The translations under genes were made by a program, and so were the position numbers. This document shows positions 14,388 to 21,615 of a DNA stretch of 26,181 nucleotides, piece after piece. Source of the DNA: UBA877 sp034436335 (GTDB lineage Bacteria; Chloroflexota; Anaerolineae; Anaerolineales; Villigracilaceae); the NCBI GenBank assembly GCA_034436335.1, contig DAOTVO010000041.1, forward strand, positions 1-26,181, read 5' to 3'. Each line of letters starts with the position of its first letter. The stretch's first letter is position 1. The notes under the pieces are model-generated. The model did no database searches and had not been told where the DNA came from. It saw only the letters and a list, made by a program, of their open reading frames with translations.

Positions 14388-17300
14388 TCACTCGCCCTGT
14401 TTCTTCTTGCGCGTTCCCCCCGGCTGGGCAATGGGGATGACCACATAGAACGTGCTTCCCTGTCCCAGCGCGCTTTCCACCCATACCTTCCCGCCATGCC
14501 GCTCGACAATCGAGCGGACGATTGCCAGCCCAAGTCCGGAGCCGCGCTGAACACGCGCCTCGCGCTGACTGCCGCGGAAGAACTTCTCGAACAGACGCGG
14601 CTGGTCGGCCGGCGCAATGCCGATGCCGGTATCCTGCACCTCGAATTGCAAAGCCACACCGCGTGACCTGGCGCGCAGCGTTACCGAACCTTTCGGAGGG
14701 GTGTACTTGATGGCATTCTCGACCAGGTTATAAATGGCCTGCTGGAGCAGGGCGCGGTCGGCCTCCAGCAGTTGCGGCAGATCGGGAGAAGTCTCCACAC
14801 TCAGACGGATTTCCTTTTGCTCCGCTTGCAGACGGAGGGTATCCACCACCACATTGAGGATATCCATCACCGCCACCCGCTCGACCTGCAAGCCGACTCC
14901 GGCTTCGATGCGCCCCAAATCGAGCAGATTGTTGACCAGGCGGGACATGCTCTCCACGCCGGTGATGATTTTTTGCACGTAATTGCGCTGCTGGTCGTTG
15001 ATATCGCCCACCATTTCCAGCATGGTGGCGTAGCCGCGCATCAGGGTCAACGGAGAACGCAGGTCGTGGCTGACCGTTGAGACAAAATCCGACTTGAGCG
15101 CGTCCAGTTCCTTGAAGTGGGTGATATCGCGCATCACACAAACGCGTCCCACCGGCTTCTGGTCGGCAATGACAGCCGAGGCGGTGGCAAAATACACTTT
15201 GCCGTCTGCTAGTACGATTTCCGCCGACTGCTTGCCGCTCTCCAGCGCCTCCAGCAGGTCGCGCAATTCCTTCTGGCTGATGACCCGCTCCGTGCGCTGA
15301 CCTTCCGCCGACCCCATCGGGAAGCCCAGGGCCTGCCGGGCAGCCGGATTGGCCAGGATGAGACGGTTCTCCTGGTCGGTAACCAGCACCGGGTCCGGCG
15401 TAGAGGCGAGAATGGCCGCCAGCCGCTGACGTCCCACCAGGGCGGTGCGGTACAGGCGGGCGTTGGCCGCCGCCAGAGCCGCCTGCCCGGCCAGCGTGGT
15501 CAGGAAACGCACATCCTCTTCTGAGAAAACGTGCGGCTGGTCGTATGCCGCCCATAAAGCGCCGTAATAGCGGTTTTCATGGTACATCGCCACGCCAATC
15601 AACGCGCCGGGGCGCGGCTTATCGGCCGGTAAATCCGGCAGACGGACGCGGTTGAGATTATTGACCACCAGCCTCGGCTGGGAACGCAGCAAGTTGAGAA
15701 TATAGGTATCCAGGTAAGCGTAGGTCTCGCGCTGCGGGCCAAGACGGTGGACAGAAGAAGCGCGCTCTTCTTCAGTCTCGCCTGCCGGGACGAGCGTCAC
15801 GCTGACGGCGCTGGCCCCCATCGCCAAAACCGCCTCCAAAATCGGATGCACGGCCTCGCCCACCACCAGGGCCGAAGCCACACCCTGACTGACGAGAAGA
15901 AGTTGATTGAGTTCCTCAATGCGGGCATGCAACCGGACGCGCATCTGCTCGAAGGCCTGGCTCAGCTGACCGACCTCGTCCACGCCGGCAGGCGGCAGGG
16001 GATGGTCCAACTGGCCCTGGGCAATCCGTCCGGCTTCAGCCGCCAGCGTCTGCAAAGAATTGGTCAACACGCCCAGGGTCAGGCGCAGGGAAACGAGCGC
16101 CGTCAGCGCCAGCGCCAGAACGAGAATCGTCAGCGGAGCAGCAATGTCGAGGGCCAGTTGCTGCGCCTGCTCCGCCGGGACGCTCAACACCACCCCCCAC
16201 GCGTGGCCGGGTACAGGCTGATAGTAAACCAGTTTGCGAGTCCCGCTGGGCGCCGGCAAATCATAAAACTGCGTCTCCGGGCCGCGCATTCCCTCGTACA
16301 CATCCATCACATTGTCGGGATTGGAACTGAACAGAATCAGCCCGTCGCCGTCGAGAAGCAAACCCTCCCCCTGGAGCGAAGCCATGCCGTGCAGACTGTT
16401 GATCAGCGGCTGGGTCAGCGGATTGTTGGCCAGGTCGCTGCGTCCCAGCAAAATGCGCTGGGGAATGCCATCCGAATCCGCGATGGCGGCGATGAACGTA
16501 ATCCGCGCCGCCTGCCCGCCGGGCGCAGGCGGGATAGTATAGAACTGGGTCGCCACTCCCTGCACCGCCAGCGACACCCCCACCGATTCTTGCGGCATGA
16601 GCGCCAGTTCAGAAGAAGAAGCGGGAGGGTAGGCCGCGACAAGATTGCCCTGTGTATTGAGGATGAACAGGGCGTCGAAATACGGCACCACGCGGATTTG
16701 CTCGCCGAGAATGCCGACCAGAAATTCGCTCGACTCCGACAACAAACGCTGATCGCTGGCCAGTCGCAAAGTGAGATTTTGGCCGGTTTCCAGAAAGAAC
16801 GGCACGCTTTCGGCTGCCGCTCCGGCCGTGCTGGAAAGACGGTCTCGAATCATGCGCCGGGCGGCGTTGCCGGCCACGATCCAGTTGCCCAGAATGAGCA
16901 AGACCAGCAAGACCGCAAGAAACGTTCCCACCCCAAACAAAATGCGCACCTGCAGACTGCGCTCACCGGGCGAAGGTTCGAGCGGCGACTGCTGCCCCCA
17001 GGCCCACGGCAACGACAAAGCCGCCACCTGTGCGAAAAGACCGCCGACCACCAGTTCCCCCAGGGCCGATAAAGCCGCCGGGCCGGCGTTGGTCAGCGCA
17101 TAATCCAGGCGCGCCGCCACCGTGTCGTAGGCCGAGAAAAACGCCCCAACGGTAAACAGCGCGGCATAGACGAGCGCCAGCGCGGGCGCCAGCAGCATAG
17201 GCTGACGCATCGCCCGGTAGAACAGCGTGCGATAACGCTGACGCACCGAAATGCTGAACAGCACCGCCAGCAAAGCCGGTTCGAGAATCGAGAAAACGTT

Positions 17301-17687
17301 ATGCGTGTCCCACAGGCCGCGCGCCAACCCGCTCAGCAGACCGACAATCAACGCATCCAGCGGGCCGAGAAAACCGCCCGCCAGCATCCACGGCAGGGCA
17401 GAAAAGAACATCAACGCCGGGCTGTGCGGGCCGGAGGGAATGCCCGGCTCCGGCAGCGCCTGCCCCGCAGGCAGACGCAGGCCGATGAACAGATTGGTCA
17501 GTGGAATCAGCAGAATAAACAGCGCCAGCAGCCCCCAGCGGCGCTTTCCCTGCCGCTGCATCCCCCTCCAGCGCAGCAGGGTCGCCAGATTCAGCCCCAG
17601 CAAGAGAAGCCACCCGACCCATCCCAACCAGGAGGTGAGCGGCTTGAAGTAGGCGGGAGCAGATAGCAAGGTCACAATCGGCGTCAT
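14388..17687 (-). CDS. Large membrane sensor histidine kinase (TM-Cache-HAMP-GAF-PAS-HisKA-HATPase)
   Basis: 1099 residues. About six N-terminal membrane helices (to about 230) resemble a MASE-type sensor. A helix at about 249-272 begins an extracytoplasmic Cache-like region (about 280-510), closed by a helix at 517-540. HAMP (541-595), GAF (about 605-745) and PAS (about 752-860) domains follow. The HisKA box is VSHDLRSPL with phosphoacceptor H874. The ATPase shows NLVENAIKYTP (987-997), DTGIGI (1019-1024) and GSGLGLAIV (1049-1057). All catalytic boxes are intact. No response regulator is adjacent, so this is an orphan kinase. It has its own extended -10 promoter. Confidence 0.92.
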   Translation of the reverse strand: MTPIVTLLSAPAYFKPLTSWLGWVGWLLLLGLNLATLLRWRGMQRQGKRRWGLLALFILLIPLTNLFIGLRLPAGQALPEPGIPSGPHSPALMFFSALPWMLAGGFLGPLDALIVGLLSGLARGLWDTHNVFSILEPALLAVLFSISVRQRYRTLFYRAMRQPMLLAPALALVYAALFTVGAFFSAYDTVAARLDYALTNAGPAALSALGELVVGGLFAQVAALSLPWAWGQQSPLEPSPGERSLQVRILFGVGTFLAVLLVLLILGNWIVAGNAARRMIRDRLSSTAGAAAESVPFFLETGQNLTLRLASDQRLLSESSEFLVGILGEQIRVVPYFDALFILNTQGNLVAAYPPASSSELALMPQESVGVSLAVQGVATQFYTIPPAPGGQAARITFIAAIADSDGIPQRILLGRSDLANNPLTQPLINSLHGMASLQGEGLLLDGDGLILFSSNPDNVMDVYEGMRGPETQFYDLPAPSGTRKLVYYQPVPGHAWGVVLSVPAEQAQQLALDIAAPLTILVLALALTALVSLRLTLGVLTNSLQTLAAEAGRIAQGQLDHPLPPAGVDEVGQLSQAFEQMRVRLHARIEELNQLLLVSQGVASALVVGEAVHPILEAVLAMGASAVSVTLVPAGETEEERASSVHRLGPQRETYAYLDTYILNLLRSQPRLVVNNLNRVRLPDLPADKPRPGALIGVAMYHENRYYGALWAAYDQPHVFSEEDVRFLTTLAGQAALAAANARLYRTALVGRQRLAAILASTPDPVLVTDQENRLILANPAARQALGFPMGSAEGQRTERVISQKELRDLLEALESGKQSAEIVLADGKVYFATASAVIADQKPVGRVCVMRDITHFKELDALKSDFVSTVSHDLRSPLTLMRGYATMLEMVGDINDQQRNYVQKIITGVESMSRLVNNLLDLGRIEAGVGLQVERVAVMDILNVVVDTLRLQAEQKEIRLSVETSPDLPQLLEADRALLQQAIYNLVENAIKYTPPKGSVTLRARSRGVALQFEVQDTGIGIAPADQPRLFEKFFRGSQREARVQRGSGLGLAIVRSIVERHGGKVWVESALGQGSTFYVVIPIAQPGGTRKKKQGE

Positions 17688-17704
17688 CGCGGCTGGATAG
17701 GGGC

Positions 17705-17733
17705 ATTATAGCACGGGCGGCGAGTCAGGTCAC
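17705..17733 (-). promoter_or_regulatory. Extended -10 promoter of the histidine kinase gene
   Basis: On the minus strand TGCTATAAT places a perfect -10 (17710-17705) with the extended TGn element. A weak -35 GTGACC lies 17 bp upstream (17733-17728), overlapping the end of the preceding acyltransferase gene. ATG at 17687 is 17 bp after the -10 box. Confidence 0.6.
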
Positions 17734-18483
17734 GTTTTCGGGCGCAGGACTTTGCGAAGCGAGATCGGAATAGACGCCGCGATACCCGGCAGGCAGGAGA
17801 CGCGCCAAGGCTTCCATGATTTGCCACGTCGCATCGGCGCGCGCCGCCGGACCCCGCGCCGGCCGCGCCAAAACAAACGGCTCCCCTACCCTGAGCGTGA
17901 CGCGCGTCCGCCGCAAGCGTTTGAGATTGCCGTAAATGCGCCAGTTTTCCGTGCCGGTCAGCACAATCGGAATCAGCGGAACGCCCGCCTTCAGCGCCAG
18001 GAACGCCGCCCCCTCTGTCCCGTCCTCGAGCGCGCCGGTAAGCGACTCGCGCCCCTCCGGCGCAATGATGACCCGCCGCCCCTGCCGCAGCGCTTCCAAC
18101 GCCACCGCGAGGGCGCGCCGATCGGGCTGGCCGCGGTGGACATAGATGACGCCTATCCCGTCCATCACCCAGCGCAGGAGCAGGTACTCGCGCAGTTCGA
18201 TTTTGGCAACCGCTTCGGGAAAATCGGGCAGATGCGCCAGCAAAAGTACCGCGTCGGCATCGCCCAGATGATTGATGACCACCAGCGCCGCGCCGTCAGA
18301 CGGATAGTTTTCCAGCCCGCGCACGTCACAGCGGGTGCAGACGCCCACCAGCAGGCGGCAGACAAATTTGATGAAACGGCGGAACAGCCGGCGGCTCCAC
18401 GTCAGGAGCGGCAAACGAACCAAATCCGGCCGCCAGACGCGGCTAACCGGTTTTTCCTTCGGGGAAGATGGGGCTCTCGGCAT
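17725..18483 (-). CDS. PlsC-like lysophospholipid acyltransferase (copy 2)
   Basis: 252 residues. A 1-acyl-glycerol-phosphate acyltransferase-type domain: NHLGDADAV (N71, H72, D77) is the HX4D catalytic motif, IYVHRGQPDRR the second block, and APEGRES the third. The segment around 31-50 is hydrophobic and may be a membrane contact. Such enzymes acylate lysophosphatidic acid or related acceptors in phospholipid synthesis. The chosen ATG (18483) has GGGGAG just before it but lies 41 bp inside the upstream plsC-like gene, so a downstream start (a TTG in the LVRLP region) is possible. It is distinct in sequence from the upstream copy. Confidence 0.82.
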   Translation of the reverse strand: MPRAPSSPKEKPVSRVWRPDLVRLPLLTWSRRLFRRFIKFVCRLLVGVCTRCDVRGLENYPSDGAALVVINHLGDADAVLLLAHLPDFPEAVAKIELREYLLLRWVMDGIGVIYVHRGQPDRRALAVALEALRQGRRVIIAPEGRESLTGALEDGTEGAAFLALKAGVPLIPIVLTGTENWRIYGNLKRLRRTRVTLRVGEPFVLARPARGPAARADATWQIMEALARLLPAGYRGVYSDLASQSPAPENVT

Positions 18484-19153
18484 AAACTCCCCGGTATTCT
18501 TCGGGCAACAGCCCGGCAATGTGACGCATCACCAGGTCGGCATTGGCCTGACGAGCCTCGCGCCGCTGTGCGCCGTTCCCCTCCAGCGGCGGCAGAATCA
18601 GCGGGCGGCCGATGTGCATTTCCAGGCGCGGACGTTGGCCGCGGCTGGCCTTTTCCCAAAAGTCATCCGTCGTGCCGACAATTCCCACCGGCAGGACGGG
18701 GACGCCGCTCTTCTCGACGATGTAGGCGATGCCCGGTTTGGCCCGCCGCAGGCCAGGGGCGTGGGAACGTCCGCCCTCCGGGGCCAGCAAGAGTGGATAA
18801 CCGGCCTCCAGCGCGGCGGTCACTTTATCGAAGAGAGCGCGGTCATATTCGCCGCGGTGAACTTGAATGCCGCCCCACAGCCGTGCTAGGATATTCTGCC
18901 CCGGCTTGCTCCATACTTCCACCGCGCCCATCACCTCCACCTGCTCCGGCCAGAAAACGCCTGCAAAAGGCGGATCGAAAATCGAGACATGGTTGATGAC
19001 AACCAGATAAGGCTTGCCGAGCGGGACGTTTTCCCGGCCGGTTATCTCGATACGCGCCAGCAGGCGGAACAGGGCGCTTAGCGTCAGCCGGACGAGCGGA
19101 CGCGCCAGCCAGCGCCGCCACAAGGCCACATGATAGGGGGCTACGCTCTGCAT
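18443..19153 (-). CDS. PlsC-like 1-acyl-sn-glycerol-3-phosphate acyltransferase (copy 1)
   Basis: 236 residues with the HX4D motif NHVSIFD (H55, D60), GGIQVHRGEYDR, APEGGRS, and GVPVLPVGIVG. It probably transfers an acyl chain to lysophosphatidic acid at the inner membrane face. It overlaps the cmk stop by 13 bp. The order cmk-plsC is common in bacteria (often cmk-plsC-lytB or cmk-rpsA), which supports the assignment. Confidence 0.87.
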   Translation of the reverse strand: MQSVAPYHVALWRRWLARPLVRLTLSALFRLLARIEITGRENVPLGKPYLVVINHVSIFDPPFAGVFWPEQVEVMGAVEVWSKPGQNILARLWGGIQVHRGEYDRALFDKVTAALEAGYPLLLAPEGGRSHAPGLRRAKPGIAYIVEKSGVPVLPVGIVGTTDDFWEKASRGQRPRLEMHIGRPLILPPLEGNGAQRREARQANADLVMRHIAGLLPEEYRGVYAESPIFPEGKTG

Positions 19154-19818
19154 AGCGCCTCCACGCGGGCAAAGACCTGGTCGGCGTCGAGATGGTCGGA
19201 GTCGAGAATAATTGCATCCTCGGCCGGACGCAGAGGGGCCACGGCGCGGCTGGAGTCGATTTCATCGCGCTTGCGGACTGCGGCGAGAATCTTCTCGTAA
19301 TCGGCACTTTCGCCGCGGCGGATGAGCTCCAGATAGCGTCGGCGGGCGCGTTCTTCGGCAGAGGCGTCGAGATAAACCTTCAAATCGGCTTCCGGCAGGA
19401 CGACCGTGCCGATGTCGCGTCCCACCATCACCACACGGCCGCGCAGACCGATGCGCCGCTGTTGGAGCGTCAGCGCCCGGCGCACACCGGCATAGGCCGA
19501 GACGGGAGAAACGTTAGCATCCACTTCCGGGCGGCGCGTCTCCCAGGTGATGTCCACGCCATCGAGCAAAACATCGCTGGTGCGCCCGTCCTCTTTCGAG
19601 GGCGGACGGACGTCTATTTGGGCGGTCTCGGCCAACGCCGTCACCGCCGCCTCGTCGCTGATGGGAATGCCGCGCTGAAGCGCCCCCCACGTCACGGCGC
19701 GGTACATCACGCCGGTATCGAAGAACAGGTAGCCGAGAGCCTTGGCCAGTCTGTAGCCAAGAGTGGATTTGCCCGAAGCGGCCGGGCCGTCAATGGCGAT
19801 AATGTTTGGAGGAGTCAT
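19141..19818 (-). CDS. cmk: Cytidylate kinase
   Basis: 225 residues. Phosphorylates CMP/dCMP with ATP. The Walker A loop is GPAASGKST (11-19). The CMP-binding region reads FFDTGVMYRAVTWGAL, and VMVGRDIGTVVLPEADLKVYLDASAEERARRRYLEL contains the GRDIGT motif and the LID arginines. The ending RKRDEIDSSRAVAPLRPAEDAIILDSD is typical. Length is normal. It starts 67 bp after the membrane-protein gene; the gap holds a short heptad repeat array. Confidence 0.95.
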   Translation of the reverse strand: MTPPNIIAIDGPAASGKSTLGYRLAKALGYLFFDTGVMYRAVTWGALQRGIPISDEAAVTALAETAQIDVRPPSKEDGRTSDVLLDGVDITWETRRPEVDANVSPVSAYAGVRRALTLQQRRIGLRGRVVMVGRDIGTVVLPEADLKVYLDASAEERARRRYLELIRRGESADYEKILAAVRKRDEIDSSRAVAPLRPAEDAIILDSDHLDADQVFARVEALCRA

Positions 19819-19821
19819 AGG

Positions 19822-19877
19822 AGTTAAGTAGCAAGGAAACAGGGATTAGGAAAACGGGAAGGAACGGAAACAGGCAG
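19822..19877. repeat. Imperfect heptad tandem array between cmk and the membrane-protein gene
   Basis: Units of 7 bp in register from 19822: AGTTAAG, TAGCAAG, GAAACAG, GGATTAG, GAAAACG, then more diverged units to 19877. It fills most of the 67-bp gap and ends 4 bp upstream of the cmk start codon, where it replaces any visible ribosome-binding site. Confidence 0.55.
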
Positions 19878-19885
19878 AAGGTTGA

Positions 19886-21610
19886 TTACGGCATTGCAGG
19901 CGAGTCGAGCATCAGGTCGGCGCGCACCCACAAGAGGATGTCTTCCTGCCGAATGGGCGCCTGCCGGTACAGAAACCACTTCAGCCAGGCGGCGGAGGTC
20001 ATCGCCTGCCAGTCGCCCACCTCGCGCCAGACGAAGGGGGCGCCGCGGTAATCCGCCGTCAGCGTCAGATCTATGCCGGTCGGCGTAATGACCAGTTCAG
20101 GCGTCTCCTCTAACGGGAGAACAGTTGTCTCCTCAATCTGCCAGTCGCGGAACAGCCAGCGCAGGGCCGGCGATTCCACCCCGGCAACCGTGAGCGGCAG
20201 AGAGGCATCATAGCCGGTGTTCAAGTTCGAGAGTTCATCCGCCACTTTGAGCAGAAGGTCGGCGCGGCCGAGACGCGGTTCCGGGTCCCAGAGTTCGAAC
20301 GTGCGCGGCTCGCGCACCTGCGCCGCGCCGGTGGTCGCCGCCAGGGTGAAGAGCGCCAGCGGAATCAGGGCGCCCCACACCCCACCCAGGCGCGCTTCCC
20401 CCGCCGACCAGCCGGTTCCGACCAAAATGACTGCAATCAGCCCTGTCAGCGGCAGAATCGGCAGGATGAGCCACTGCCAGCGGTACATCGGGTTGGATAA
20501 ATCGAGCGTGGTCAGGTGCGCCATCATCAGCCAGGTAATTCCGGCCAGGACGAAGAGGAAAAAGGCGGTTGCGCCCACCAGCCATAAATTGCGGCCATCA
20601 AAATCGAAATGCCGTCCAATCTCCGCCGCCGCCAGCGCCCAGAGCGGCAAAATCGCCCAGCCCAAATCCGCCGTCTGACGCCCAGCATAGATGAGCATCA
20701 GCAGGAGGGCCGCCAGCACCCAGAGCGACAGTTGGAGCAGGAAGACGTCCTTTTTGAGAATCGCCCGTATCACAGCCGCCAGGCCAAAAGCAAGCGGCAG
20801 GAGTTCGTAAGCAGGCAAAGCCATGAACAGGCGGCCGAACGAGACATCCGAAAGCGTCACCCAGCCGCGCAGGAAGGCCAGAAACGAAGCGGCGAAGGCG
20901 GCCACTCCCTGCGGGGAAAAGAAAAGCAGAGTCCCGACAACAAGAAACGTCCCTGCACCCCAGGGGAGAGCGGTTCGCAGGTCTTTCATCCGCTCGCCGC
21001 GCGACCGTTTGCCTGCTCCCGCTTCGACGGGTGTTGCTTCCCCCTCGGCAGGGCGCGGCGTGGGGAGCAGGGTCGTCAGCCCCCAGCCGAGACCAAGCCC
21101 AACGAGGCCGAACCAGACCGATGGTCCCGCGAGCAGCACCAGCCCGCCAAAGAAACCGGCCGCAGCGCGGCGTCCATCCATCCACAAAACGAGGGTCAGC
21201 ACCAGGAAGGCGATTGCCGGCATCGGGCCGCCCGCCTGGCGGGAGAGGGCGTTCAGGCCGGGGTCGAGCGCCAAGCCAAAGGCCAGCACCAGGGCGGGGA
21301 GACGTCCGAGGCGGCGGCGCAGGAACCAGGGGGCCAGCACGAGCGCCGCGCCGCTCAGCGCCGGCCAGAAACGCGCCCAAAAGTTGCCGGCACGGAAGAG
21401 AGCGAACGGCAGAGCCGTCAGGTGGATGTAGGCCGGGTTGGGGCCGAGGGCGGGATGTTCGCCGCGCACGAGAGCGAGCGATTGAAGCGCCCAGTCCGCT
21501 TCCTGGTCGGAAAGCGGCAGAGCGCCCAGATGCAGGAAGCGCAGGCCGAGGGCAATTGTCAGGGCCAGCACATAGAGGGCATGTTCGATCGTGATGTTGC
21601 GGGAGGACAT
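19886..21610 (-). CDS. Polytopic membrane protein, GT-C glycosyltransferase-like
   Basis: 574 residues with about ten or more hydrophobic helices. An early acidic motif LPLSDQEADWALQSLAL after the first helix resembles the first-loop D/E motif of GT-C enzymes (PMT/ArnT/Agl23-like). The C-terminal about 150 residues are soluble (LELWDPEPRLG... to VRADLMLDSPAMP). The start at 21610 (MSSRNITIEHALYVL) is preferred over a long upstream reading that overlaps the helicase; it lies 5 bp after the helicase stop. A likely role is glycosyl transfer from a polyprenyl donor at the outer membrane face. Assignment is by topology and motif only. Confidence 0.7.
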   Translation of the reverse strand: MSSRNITIEHALYVLALTIALGLRFLHLGALPLSDQEADWALQSLALVRGEHPALGPNPAYIHLTALPFALFRAGNFWARFWPALSGAALVLAPWFLRRRLGRLPALVLAFGLALDPGLNALSRQAGGPMPAIAFLVLTLVLWMDGRRAAAGFFGGLVLLAGPSVWFGLVGLGLGWGLTTLLPTPRPAEGEATPVEAGAGKRSRGERMKDLRTALPWGAGTFLVVGTLLFFSPQGVAAFAASFLAFLRGWVTLSDVSFGRLFMALPAYELLPLAFGLAAVIRAILKKDVFLLQLSLWVLAALLLMLIYAGRQTADLGWAILPLWALAAAEIGRHFDFDGRNLWLVGATAFFLFVLAGITWLMMAHLTTLDLSNPMYRWQWLILPILPLTGLIAVILVGTGWSAGEARLGGVWGALIPLALFTLAATTGAAQVREPRTFELWDPEPRLGRADLLLKVADELSNLNTGYDASLPLTVAGVESPALRWLFRDWQIEETTVLPLEETPELVITPTGIDLTLTADYRGAPFVWREVGDWQAMTSAAWLKWFLYRQAPIRQEDILLWVRADLMLDSPAMP

Positions 21611-21615
21611 GAGGG

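Noticed and set aside
15747..17072. Plus-strand ORF of 441 codons
   Set aside because: Antisense to the histidine kinase, whose domains are continuous through this region.
17752..18996. Plus-strand ORF of 414 codons
   Set aside because: Spans two clear minus-strand PlsC-like genes; Arg/Gln-rich with no motif.
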